This document shows, in pieces, positions 17,545 to 25,971 of a DNA stretch of 64,000 nt (positions are counted from its first letter, which is position 1; each line of letters starts with the position of its first letter). The position numbers and the translations under genes are program-made. This DNA comes from Dyadobacter koreensis. Its GTDB lineage: Bacteria; Bacteroidota; Bacteroidia; Cytophagales; Spirosomataceae. The notes below the pieces were generated by a model. The model ran no database searches. It was given only the letters and a program-made list of their open reading frames with translations, and was not told the DNA's origin. The stretch lies in NCBI RefSeq assembly GCF_900108855.1, contig NZ_FNXY01000002.1, positions 1 through 64,000 on the forward strand, written 5' to 3'.

Positions 17545-18099
17545 TTACTGAAGACTCCAGATTCCCAGTTTTTTCTTTTGTGCGCTGATTTCGAGATTGG
17601 CATATTCCTGGCTTGTCGAATATTTTTTGAAATGAATAGCCAACCCTCTTTGCACCAGTTCCTTGTTAAGAACCGAGCCGTTTGGTAAAACTACTTCTCC
17701 TAACAACCGGCCATATCGGTCAAATTCACCGTTATGTTTTATCGTTACAATTTTACCAAAACATTTTTCAGACGTGTACTGTTTGGCAACTTTATAAAAC
17801 GGCTTTCCTCTCTCCGGGGAATTGATATGCAAAAAACGAATTCTGACCGCTTTGCCCTGACGAAGACCTGCTTTTTTTCCATCGAAAATAAACTTCAACT
17901 CAATCGTGTCTCCGTCCTGGATGCCGATCACTTCTGCCTTAAGTGGATTAGGTAAAGTACTGGATTTTACGATTCCTTTATACTTGTCGCCGGGCTGGTT
18001 TTTCTGTTTTAAAGAAAGCAATCCCGGGAGCAGGGAAAGGGCAATAAGGTAATGGACTAATAATCTGTAATTTGAATTTCTGAGACTCGGCACGCGCAT
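17545..18099 (-). CDS. Thermonuclease (SNase) family protein, membrane-anchored or exported
   Basis: The 184-aa protein has an N-terminal hydrophobic stretch (YRLLVHYLIALSLLPGLLSL, about 11-30) that would anchor or export it. The staphylococcal-nuclease fold follows: VIGIQDGDTIEL (Ca-binding Asp), RIRFLHINSPE (the Arg and Glu of the active site), and DRYGRLLGEVVLPNG, which supplies the second Arg. The residues equivalent to Arg35, Glu43 and Arg87 of staphylococcal nuclease all appear present, so activity is plausible. It heads a compact leftward run with three genes of unknown function and a GNAT gene (gaps of 26, 99, 43 and 41 bases). Confidence 0.8.
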   Translation of the reverse strand: MRVPSLRNSNYRLLVHYLIALSLLPGLLSLKQKNQPGDKYKGIVKSSTLPNPLKAEVIGIQDGDTIELKFIFDGKKAGLRQGKAVRIRFLHINSPERGKPFYKVAKQYTSEKCFGKIVTIKHNGEFDRYGRLLGEVVLPNGSVLNKELVQRGLAIHFKKYSTSQEYANLEISAQKKKLGIWSLQ

Positions 18100-18121
18100 T
18101 TATTCTTAATAAGTTGGAGGG

Positions 18122-18129
18122 CAAAGGTA
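18122..18129 (-). promoter_or_regulatory. Candidate -7 promoter element for the thermonuclease-family operon
   Basis: On the minus strand this reads TACCTTTG followed by C, an exact TAnnTTTG, 23 bases before the start codon. No TTG is present at the usual -33 distance. Confidence 0.4.
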
Positions 18130-18154
18130 AGAATACTTCGCTGACTGAAACTTA

Positions 18155-18583
18155 TTATTTCAATTTCAGATCATACCATTTGATATCTTTCAAAGGCGCG
18201 CGTCGTGAAACCATTTGCTGAGGTGCATAGTTTTTCTCCAGATAATCCAGAACTTGTTTTTCTGTTTCCCCTAAATCCCAAAGATTGTGGTTTGCCTGCA
18301 TCCAGCGGATCTTCTGCTTCCAGCCATCTCTGGTGAAATGATTTGCACTGATCAGTTTTGTAGAGTGACAGCCCGTGCACTGTGCTTTGACCATGTATAA
18401 ATTTTCATCCACCACAAGCCCGGTTTCCTTATCCAGTTTGGTCGTATCCGACGCAAATGTATTTGTCGAGATCAATGAAAAGTCGTTCGAGGAAAATTTA
18501 ATATTACTTTCCGTTTCCGGACGGAAAGAGCTTAATACAATTCCAAGTCCCAAAAAAACGATGAGGGTTACTTTAATTCTCAT
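18155..18583 (-). CDS. Exported monoheme cytochrome c, SorB-like
   Basis: The 142-aa protein has a signal peptide (TLIVFLGLGIVLSSF) and one heme-binding motif, CTGCH (Cys69, Cys72, His73). The helix NHFTRDGWKQKIRWMQANHN after the motif is typical of the small cytochrome subunit that accepts electrons from sulfite dehydrogenase. It begins 24 bases after the stop codon of the molybdoenzyme gene and is co-transcribed with it. A methionine downstream (QQMVSRR, about 121) could be the second axial ligand. It probably acts in the periplasm, passing electrons to the respiratory chain. Confidence 0.75.
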   Translation of the reverse strand: MRIKVTLIVFLGLGIVLSSFRPETESNIKFSSNDFSLISTNTFASDTTKLDKETGLVVDENLYMVKAQCTGCHSTKLISANHFTRDGWKQKIRWMQANHNLWDLGETEKQVLDYLEKNYAPQQMVSRRAPLKDIKWYDLKLK

Positions 18584-18607
18584 TTATATCTTATTTTTTG
18601 AAACAGA

Positions 18608-19840
18608 TTATCCTACTTTAACGGCAATTCTCTCACAGGCATTGTTCAAATATCCGCCCGGATTCCAGGCTGGAATGACCATCGGTTGTGAAACTCCTTT
18701 GGTATCTGTTGCACGGACCCAAACTTCATAATAACCTTTTACCGGAAATTTAATGCTCGTATTCCAATGCTGCCAGGCCAGACGGTTTACTGGGCCTTCC
18801 AGCTTGCAATCCTGCCAGGTCGCGCCGAAATCGATTGAAACTTCCACTTTTTTTACAGCGAGATCCCCCGCCCAGGCATGTCCGCGAAGAGGCAGAACGT
18901 CATTTGCAGTTATTGTAGCGCCTGTTTTAGGAAATGTTATTAACGATTTCACCGGCATTGATTCGATGATTTTGTAATATTCCTCAGTTGTCGGAATTTC
19001 AGTTCCTGGCGGGACAGGACTTTTCGGCATCTTATAGCTGTGTCCCTCCATTTTTGCTCCGTCATGCACCTTATTACGAACCGAAATTCCGCTCAGCCAT
19101 TTTCCTGAAACAGAAGCAGGCCAACCGCCGATAACCAACCTTAACGGAAATCCATGAAATTCAGGTATATCTTTTCCATTCAACTGCCAGGCTACCAATG
19201 TTTCGTCTTCCATTGCCTTTGAAATGGGAACACCTCTTGAAATAGCTTCTTTTTTTGGATCTTTACTTAAATGCTGATCTTTTCCATGATATCCAATATA
19301 AACTGCGTCACTTTTTACGCCCACATCAGCAAGAATATCTTTTAATCTGACGCCGGTCCATTCTGAACAATGTACAGCACCTTGGCCCCATTGGTTTCCG
19401 GAAGCAGCAGGGAAATATCCTGAGCGACCGTTTCCGCCACATTCAAGCGTCAATTGATAGGTATAGTGTTTGAATTTTTTCTTTAAATCGTCCAGTGTAT
19501 AAGTCTTTGGCGCTTTTACTGACTCACCGTCAATGGTTAGTGTCCACGTTTTTACGTCGATAGTTTCAGGAATCAAGCCATTGTTACGAATAAACATTTT
19601 GTCAACAGGCGTAACACGGTCATCCAGCAAATCAAGAGGCGATTCGACATTCCATGGGCGGTCTCCCTGGACGATCAGGTTTGCATTTTTACCTTTCAGA
19701 GCATCTTTTTCACCGAAAGCAACTGGAATGTAGTTTTTTGGAAGATGTTCGGCAAAAACAATTTCGCTTCCAAGGGAGGCAACAATTGCAGCAAGACTTG
19801 ATTTTTTTAGAAAACCGCGTCTATCAAAAAGGTACTTCAT
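18608..19840 (-). CDS. Sulfite dehydrogenase/oxidase family molybdoenzyme, SorA-like
   Basis: The 410-aa protein has a Tat signal (FDRRGFLKKSSLAAIVASLG) for export of the folded cofactor-bound protein. The oxidoreductase molybdopterin domain follows, with the molybdenum-ligand cysteine Cys134 in TLECGGNGRSGYF. Then comes GWPASVSGKWLSGI and a Mo-co dimerisation domain (about 290-405). The family oxidises sulfite to sulfate or related substrates. Pairing with the adjacent exported cytochrome c (18155-18583) is the classic SorAB arrangement. SoxC-like or nitrate-reductase-like activity is the alternative. The N-terminus and length fit the periplasmic group. Confidence 0.85.
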   Translation of the reverse strand: MKYLFDRRGFLKKSSLAAIVASLGSEIVFAEHLPKNYIPVAFGEKDALKGKNANLIVQGDRPWNVESPLDLLDDRVTPVDKMFIRNNGLIPETIDVKTWTLTIDGESVKAPKTYTLDDLKKKFKHYTYQLTLECGGNGRSGYFPAASGNQWGQGAVHCSEWTGVRLKDILADVGVKSDAVYIGYHGKDQHLSKDPKKEAISRGVPISKAMEDETLVAWQLNGKDIPEFHGFPLRLVIGGWPASVSGKWLSGISVRNKVHDGAKMEGHSYKMPKSPVPPGTEIPTTEEYYKIIESMPVKSLITFPKTGATITANDVLPLRGHAWAGDLAVKKVEVSIDFGATWQDCKLEGPVNRLAWQHWNTSIKFPVKGYYEVWVRATDTKGVSQPMVIPAWNPGGYLNNACERIAVKVG

Positions 19841-19936
19841 AATATGGGGTTCAGCTTAAAACAATTATAACGGCTTTGTTCAGAAAACCTTATTAACAAA
19901 GTTGTCAGAAGTTCAAACTTACTGAATTTAACAATA

Positions 19937-19976
19937 AAAAAAGGTCATCCTATGTGAAGGACAACCTTTTTTTTTC
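19937..19976. terminator. Terminator after the ferritin-like gene pair
   Basis: AAAGGT…TCCT pairs with AGGA…ACCTTT across a small internal loop. A-rich and T-rich flanks lie on both sides, so it can work in both directions. It follows the stop codon at 20084 on the minus strand. Confidence 0.6.
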
Positions 19977-20083
19977 TCTGAATTATAGCGTGTGAACACT
20001 GATTTTGAACTTCACTTGCACTAGTCGTGTATGTATAGGTTCAACAGGGTGGGTTATTGCTCATTCATTCAGTTACCTGTATT

Positions 20084-20869
20084 TTATAGGAACAGCCCTG
20101 CAATAGCAAGTACTTGTTCTTTTGTAAGCGGTTCGTCAAATGCTTCAGTAATCGCAGCGTCTGATTTTCCTGCAAGACCTGTCAAATCTACACCGCCTTG
20201 TGTTTTATTGTCTTCGCCAGCGTAAACTGCCGCAGGAGCTCCGGCGTTTCCGGTTATCCAAGACTTAATTGAAGCATTTCCAGTAGCAGCACCAAGCAAT
20301 TTACGTACGATTGAAGCATGTCTTGCTTCTACGGAGTGAACTTGTAAAGCATATTCCAATAGAGCAGGATCAGCCATCAAACCACCAGCTTGTCCTTTGT
20401 AAGCTCTGACTCCGGTATCTTCCAGGGCGTGTGAAACGGTAAGGAACGTATTGTAATCTGTAAAAACAGAAGCAAAAGCACCTTTTCCTGTAAAATCAAA
20501 AGTAGGTTTTGCAACGGCCTTTGTTCCAAGCGCACCTTTCAAGAATGCTACGTGCTGTGTTTCGTGTTTACCAATCTGAGTGAAAATTACTTTATCGGCT
20601 GCAGGAATCAGGTTAGCAGTGCCGTTTGCCTGCTTGTAGAAATCATCTTCCAGATATTCCAGCGTAAGCGCAAAGTTTAAGATATCAATAGCTCCTGCTG
20701 ACTGTGCATAAGCCTTGTTAACAATGGAAGCAAAAACTGTGGGAACAGCCACAGCTGCAAGTTTACTTCCTATTTTGCTCATAAAATGACGGCGGGTTGC
20801 ATGTTCCAGGCGGCCCATTGCGTCACCATCTATTTTTTGAATTTCGTCTACTATTTTGAAAATGTCCAT
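20084..20869 (-). CDS. Tat-exported ferritin-like domain protein
   Basis: The product is 261 aa from the ATG at 20869; an in-frame TTG three codons upstream is less likely. The N-terminal part carries a twin-arginine stretch (TRRHFMSKIGSKLAAVAVP) and a cleavable region ending AYAQSAG. The ferritin_2-type four-helix bundle follows. Carboxylate and histidine positions are visible in LTLEYLEDDFYKQ, IGKHETQHVAFLKG, SHALEDTGVRAYKGQ and SVEARHASIVRKLL. Such proteins are related to desiccation-associated and manganese-catalase-like families; activity is unproven. It follows a homologous gene (gap 30 bases) in one operon. Confidence 0.8.
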   Translation of the reverse strand: MDIFKIVDEIQKIDGDAMGRLEHATRRHFMSKIGSKLAAVAVPTVFASIVNKAYAQSAGAIDILNFALTLEYLEDDFYKQANGTANLIPAADKVIFTQIGKHETQHVAFLKGALGTKAVAKPTFDFTGKGAFASVFTDYNTFLTVSHALEDTGVRAYKGQAGGLMADPALLEYALQVHSVEARHASIVRKLLGAATGNASIKSWITGNAGAPAAVYAGEDNKTQGGVDLTGLAGKSDAAITEAFDEPLTKEQVLAIAGLFL

Positions 20870-20899
20870 ATCGGTCAAAAGTTGAAGTCTGTTGGGAAA

Positions 20900-21628
20900 T
20901 TATTTAGGTAGATTAGCACCGCTGATCTTCGTTTTAAGATAAGGCTGAACAGCTGCAAGAATCGTAGCTGATGGAGTTGCTTTATCTAATCCGTTTGTGT
21001 CAATCTGCGTATCACTTGCAAAATCAGCAGTTTTAGGTGTTATCAAATCGCTGATTGCTGCTGCGTGACGAGCTTCAACCGAAACAATTTTTCCGGCCAA
21101 TGTCAGATATGTTGCATTCTTGATGAATTTTCCTGCACCGTTATAAGCCGCAACTCCGGTATCTTCAAAAAGTTTTGCAGCGCCCAGTACTTTCGCACGG
21201 TTGGTAAAATCAATGGAAGAAAAATCAACTTCCAAAGACGGGATGATCTGTGTTGGTGCAGCTGCTGTAAGTGCTGCCTTAAAGAAATCTCTGTGGATAA
21301 TTTCGTGATCACGAATGTCGGTAAGAATTGCAGTTTCTGCTGCAGTGATCCCCGTATATGGTGTTTTTACAACCTGCTCATAAAATGCCGCTTCAAGTTG
21401 TTCCAGAGCGTAAGCGTAATTTAAAATACCTACATCGTCTCTACCCAAATCAACGGTAGTTCCAGTCGAAGGTGTCATATCATCGTCGTCATCTTTACAT
21501 GCGCCGATAGCGAGCGTTCCAACTGCTGTTGCAATACCAGCTGAACGTAAGAATAGTCGTCTGTTCAAAACGGATTCGTCGCCTTTCTTGGTATCGGAAT
21601 CTTTCTGTGAAATGTTATTATTGATCAT
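20900..21628 (-). CDS. Tat-exported ferritin-like lipoprotein
   Basis: The 242-aa protein has a Tat signal (NRRLFLRSAGIATAVGTLA) ending in a lipobox (IGAC), then an acidic run KDDDDD. The mature protein should therefore be a folded lipoprotein facing the periplasm. The ferritin-like helices are LNYAYALEQLEAAFYEQV, IRDHEIIHRDFFKAAL, LFEDTGVAAYNGAG and SVEARHAAAISDLI, which parallel those of the next gene. The two are paralogues and may form a heteromer or a two-layer system. Proximity to the sulfite dehydrogenase genes suggests a shared oxidative or export setting but does not prove it. Confidence 0.8.
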   Translation of the reverse strand: MINNNISQKDSDTKKGDESVLNRRLFLRSAGIATAVGTLAIGACKDDDDDMTPSTGTTVDLGRDDVGILNYAYALEQLEAAFYEQVVKTPYTGITAAETAILTDIRDHEIIHRDFFKAALTAAAPTQIIPSLEVDFSSIDFTNRAKVLGAAKLFEDTGVAAYNGAGKFIKNATYLTLAGKIVSVEARHAAAISDLITPKTADFASDTQIDTNGLDKATPSATILAAVQPYLKTKISGANLPK

Positions 21629-21780
21629 AGCAATTAAAGGTTACGATTTTCTTTTCGCCCATCGAAAAGAGTATTTGAAAAACCTACGCCTGGAAAAATG
21701 CTTTAGATCGATGTATCAGAAAAAACGTGTAATTATTTATTATTTAATATCTGTCTTATTAAATGCTTTGATTACTATAC

Positions 21781-21824
21781 AAAACAAAAATGCCCTGGAA
21801 TCAATTTCCAGGGCATTTTTGTTT
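21781..21824. terminator. Strong bidirectional terminator
   Basis: A 20-bp perfect stem (21781-21800 with 21805-21824) with a TCAA loop starts 20 bases beyond the stop codon of the large repeat protein on the minus strand. Poly-A and poly-T ends flank it. Confidence 0.9.
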
Positions 21825-21843
21825 TATATAGTAATATTGAAAG

Positions 21844-24800
21844 CTATTGCTTCACTATTTTACTTGTGACAACTGTTCCATTCGTACGAACCATCTGAAC
21901 AAGGTAAATACCGGAAGATAAGTTCTCAACATTGATTTCTCTGCTTGGTACGGTGAGCGACTGATAAACAGTTCTACCACTTGCATCAAAAATCATTACA
22001 CTTTTTACCTTATTGAAATCATTCGACTTAATGATAAGCTTTTCAGCTACCGGGTTAGGATAGAAAGAGGCAGCTAACCCTTCGAAGGAGATAGATTCTA
22101 TACGGCTATATGCGAATGTTCCATCAAGGTCCACCATTTTCAGACGGTACAAGTTTTCTCCATTAAGAGGTTCGCTATCAACAAAGTTGTAAGTTTTGAT
22201 TGATGTACTTTCTCCATTTGATTTTTTAGTACCGATTACACCCCACTGCTTACCATTTTGGCTTCTTTCGATTTCAAAACGGTCACTGTTTGTTTCTGAG
22301 GTTGTGGCCCAGTTCAGCAAGGCAGCTTCACCTTCTTTTGCAACAGTGAATGTGGTAAGCGTTACTGGAAGTGGACTCGTTGGGTCTACAAGTAAATGTA
22401 GCGTCGCAGTAGCACAGGCAGATGGTGTACCATTGTCACACGTCGTATAAGAGAAGTTTTTCGGACCGCTAAATCCGGATGCGGGAACGAAGGTGAAACT
22501 TCCGTCAGACAACAGTGTGAAGGTACCAGTATTATCCGTGATAGATTGAGGTGATACCAATTTATCATTTCCATTAGGATCTATATCATTAACAGACACG
22601 TTGCCTGTGGAAGTAATACCGATTTCAGAATTTATATAATCGTCTGTAGCAGATGTAGCGTTCGCGGCGTTAGGTTCTCTCACGGAGATATAAACCGTTG
22701 TGCTTGTACATAAGCCTGATGGACTTTCGCAAACCGAATACGTGAACATATCGGGGCCATAATATCCTGCGTTAGGCGTATAAACGATGTTACCGCCTGA
22801 TACGGATGCTGTCCCATGCGAAGGTGTGGAAGGCGTAGGATTTCCTAATACACCGCTTTTGTTTCCAACTCCATCATTAGCTCTGACATTTATTACCACT
22901 TGCCCGGGCGAAGTAGCGGCACCGGTTACAAGAGCAATGTCAAAATTAGCAAATGGGATATTGGTATTTACAACCGGGTCTTTAACTGTTATCACTAACG
23001 GTACATTTGTGCAAGGAGTTTCAGGGATACAAACTGGTACATCGTAGCTATAAATCCCCTTCGTAGTAGCTGTGAACGTGTAAGTGCCGTTTGTGTTCAA
23101 TACCAAGGTGGCACCTGATGGATTCCCCGGGGCTGCCGTGGCCGACGGTCCATATGTACTTCCTGCCGGTAAAACATCGTTGGTCGAAACACTTGCGGAA
23201 ACAGGAACATTTATCTGTGTCGCCGAAAAGTCAGGATTTTTTATCGCATTACAACTCAAAGCACCACCACCAATTGAAGTTCTGGTATCAATAAATGCAC
23301 CAAATACATCAACAACATTAATTACGCTAGCAAGAGATGAGAAGACGATTCTTACTTCATCAAAAGGCTGGGTAGTAATAAAACTTGGATTAATCTGAGT
23401 ACCAACACCAACCGTAATTATGTTTAACAATTCAAGATTAAGCAGCGTAGAACCCGCTCTTGACTCCTGCAAAACGCCGTTGTTATAAGTCTCAAGGGTA
23501 ATAGAATTCAGAAGATCCAATTGTGCAATGCTGTTAACATTCCTGATTACAAATCCGGCAGCAGTACCAATAGGATAAGTTGAAATTGGATCGACTACTG
23601 AGATTGCAGCGGAAGCTCCAACATTGGCTACCAATGTCACCCGGGAGAAGTCAGAGTTGCTTGAAGATATTACATTCCATGGATCGCGTACCGAGCAACC
23701 TACACATGCCACTCCGGAAATACCAGTTTTTTCAGCGTCGATAACGACCGGGAATTCTGGTTGCGTGAGTAGGTAACTGTTATTGCAGGCAATTGTTCCC
23801 TGGCATAATCTATCAAAAATGGCTCCATAAATTTTTATGTTACCCAGATCTGCGCCAACCAGCTGCGTAAAGGTAATTTTTACTTCATCGTAAGCTTGGT
23901 TTGCTACGATTCCTACAATCTGGCGGCTGGATCCGGTTAGCAGGGAAGTACCTGCGCCGACGATAAGCGCATTCCCTGTTCCGGTTTGCACCAGGCTTCC
24001 ATTATTATAAAGTGATATCGTAGCGCTGCTCAGGGCGCCTGCGGAAAGTAAGGTAGTAGTTTCTACATCAAATCCTGCAAAAGAATTGGCGTTGTATGTA
24101 TTAATCGCATCTCCTACCGCAAAAGTCGCAGAGCTTGCAACACCCGCCGTCAACACAATTGTTGCTGCGTTATTAAGATCGCTGTCAATCACATTTCCGG
24201 AATTATTAATGGTACACGCAACACACGCCGGTGAAGTTATTCCCGTATTTTTTCCATCAATATAAACAGGAGAACTTGGATTAGTGACAGTGGTTAGTGT
24301 GTTACATGCCAATGGAGTTCCGGCACAGAAAGTAGTAAATATTGCCCCATAAACCTCGGTTGTACCAACAGTCAACCCGGCAGTCTGGTCAACAGTTAGC
24401 TTAACCTCGTCAAATTCTTGCGTCGCAACAAAACCTATAGTTTGTCTGCCTGACCCGCTTAAAAGAGGTGCTCCAACGGATAACAGACTTCCGTTGCCAT
24501 AGACGTCACTTGTAGCAACACCATTTAAGTACGTTTGAATACGTAATCCACTTAGTGCATTTACCCCTATTATGCTCGGGGTGTTGATGTCAAAACCTGT
24601 AAATGTTCCGGCCGGGTAAGATTGCTCAACACTTTTGACCGCTACGGACCCACTTACACCTACTGCTGCAGTTAACACAATATCGGTGTGACTGGCAGGG
24701 TCTCCATCAATTAAATTACCAGTGTTTGTAATCTGGCAATTAGCACAAACTGCTCCGGCGATACCGGTATTTGGCGTGCTAATTATAACAGGATAACTTG

Positions 24801-25971
24801 GGCTTGTAAGCGCAGTCGGCGTATTGCAAGAAAGTGCAACCCCATCGCAGAAAGTCTGGAAAACAGCATTATAAACAAGGGTTGCTCCAAGATTTACGCT
24901 TAAAGTGGCGGCAATTGTGATCTGAATTTCATCAAACGGAAGGCTACTTACAAAACCAACGCGCTGTCTGCCTGAGCTGCTCAGCAATCCAACGGAAAGC
25001 AAACCTGTTGTGGAGGTTTTTGTTTCCTGAAGAGTCCCGTCAAGATATGTCCTTAGTGTAATGTTATTAAATACCCCTAAATTAAGCACAGCTGTGTTTT
25101 CTATATCGAATCCCGCGAATGTTTTTGCAGGATAGTCTGTGATTTGATCTTTGATTGAAAGAGAAGCGCTTCCAACTCCGGTTACAGATAAACTTGCAGC
25201 ATTTGTAGTGGTTGCATCCACTGCATTTGCGGAGTTCGTCAATGTACCAAGACCAGCAGTAACTGATCTTGCAGGAGAAACGACTACCGGAAATTCCGGA
25301 TAATTTACAGCAGTTGCTGTGTTACATACTAAAGCAGGCCCCGCTTTATAAGCCCGTTGCACGGCATGAAAAATGTCATATGTAGTAATGACGCCAAGTG
25401 GACTGTCGATGGTAATTTCTACCCGATTGTAAGTCAATGTCGTATAAATACCAACCTCCGTTGCATCTGAAACCAATGACGAACTAAGACCTAATAAGCT
25501 TGATGAAGTGCTGGTTTCCCGTAATGTATTTCCGAGATATGTTTTGATAGTAACTCCGCCCAGCACGGAAAGGCCGACCAGCGAGGTGTTTCTTATTAAA
25601 AAACCTACAAAGTTTCCTGCCTGGTAAGTGTTTGCGTCGGCGACTGCTATGCTGAGAGAACCGCCGATAACGATGGTTCCGCGTGCTGGATCCGACAAGT
25701 TATTGTCAATTGCTCTTGGAGCCGTATTTTCTGAACAAAAAGCTCCACAGCTGACATTCCATGTACTCAGACCAGGTGAAGTACTGTTTTGCGTAACGGT
25801 AAAGCTCGGTGATGATCCGTTTACCCACGGTGTTGAAGTAGTTGGGTTCAGCGGGAGGTTGGCCTGTTGGGCGAAAGCCTCAAAATTCGAAACAAAATAG
25901 CATATAACTGCTATACAGCAGATAACAAACGTGTTTTTTCTAAAAACCGTTTTGTGGATATGTGAAACCAT
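21844..25971 (-). CDS. Large secreted repeat protein with a type IX secretion sorting tail
   Basis: The 1375-aa protein has a signal peptide ending near AFAQQ (about 35). About five modules of 165-180 aa follow (roughly 36-900). Each opens with a CN-x-x-x…P-x-FPV/YPV stretch, contains a small Cys pair (CxxC in modules 3-5) and a strand set such as AGFDIE…TLRTYLDG and FDEIQITI. Three Ig/cadherin-like domains follow (about 905-1190), with ANDGVGNKSG and a GYYGPDMFTYSVC repeat. A linker domain typical of Cytophagales (LPVTLTTFTV…, about 1195-1290) precedes a C-terminal Por-type sorting domain (FYPNPVAEKL…GIYLVQM). It is probably exported by the type IX system and displayed on the cell surface. 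The module function is not known to me; adhesin or stalk-like roles are possible. Confidence 0.85.
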   Translation of the reverse strand: MVSHIHKTVFRKNTFVICCIAVICYFVSNFEAFAQQANLPLNPTTSTPWVNGSSPSFTVTQNSTSPGLSTWNVSCGAFCSENTAPRAIDNNLSDPARGTIVIGGSLSIAVADANTYQAGNFVGFLIRNTSLVGLSVLGGVTIKTYLGNTLRETSTSSSLLGLSSSLVSDATEVGIYTTLTYNRVEITIDSPLGVITTYDIFHAVQRAYKAGPALVCNTATAVNYPEFPVVVSPARSVTAGLGTLTNSANAVDATTTNAASLSVTGVGSASLSIKDQITDYPAKTFAGFDIENTAVLNLGVFNNITLRTYLDGTLQETKTSTTGLLSVGLLSSSGRQRVGFVSSLPFDEIQITIAATLSVNLGATLVYNAVFQTFCDGVALSCNTPTALTSPSYPVIISTPNTGIAGAVCANCQITNTGNLIDGDPASHTDIVLTAAVGVSGSVAVKSVEQSYPAGTFTGFDINTPSIIGVNALSGLRIQTYLNGVATSDVYGNGSLLSVGAPLLSGSGRQTIGFVATQEFDEVKLTVDQTAGLTVGTTEVYGAIFTTFCAGTPLACNTLTTVTNPSSPVYIDGKNTGITSPACVACTINNSGNVIDSDLNNAATIVLTAGVASSATFAVGDAINTYNANSFAGFDVETTTLLSAGALSSATISLYNNGSLVQTGTGNALIVGAGTSLLTGSSRQIVGIVANQAYDEVKITFTQLVGADLGNIKIYGAIFDRLCQGTIACNNSYLLTQPEFPVVIDAEKTGISGVACVGCSVRDPWNVISSSNSDFSRVTLVANVGASAAISVVDPISTYPIGTAAGFVIRNVNSIAQLDLLNSITLETYNNGVLQESRAGSTLLNLELLNIITVGVGTQINPSFITTQPFDEVRIVFSSLASVINVVDVFGAFIDTRTSIGGGALSCNAIKNPDFSATQINVPVSASVSTNDVLPAGSTYGPSATAAPGNPSGATLVLNTNGTYTFTATTKGIYSYDVPVCIPETPCTNVPLVITVKDPVVNTNIPFANFDIALVTGAATSPGQVVINVRANDGVGNKSGVLGNPTPSTPSHGTASVSGGNIVYTPNAGYYGPDMFTYSVCESPSGLCTSTTVYISVREPNAANATSATDDYINSEIGITSTGNVSVNDIDPNGNDKLVSPQSITDNTGTFTLLSDGSFTFVPASGFSGPKNFSYTTCDNGTPSACATATLHLLVDPTSPLPVTLTTFTVAKEGEAALLNWATTSETNSDRFEIERSQNGKQWGVIGTKKSNGESTSIKTYNFVDSEPLNGENLYRLKMVDLDGTFAYSRIESISFEGLAASFYPNPVAEKLIIKSNDFNKVKSVMIFDASGRTVYQSLTVPSREINVENLSSGIYLVQMVRTNGTVVTSKIVKQ

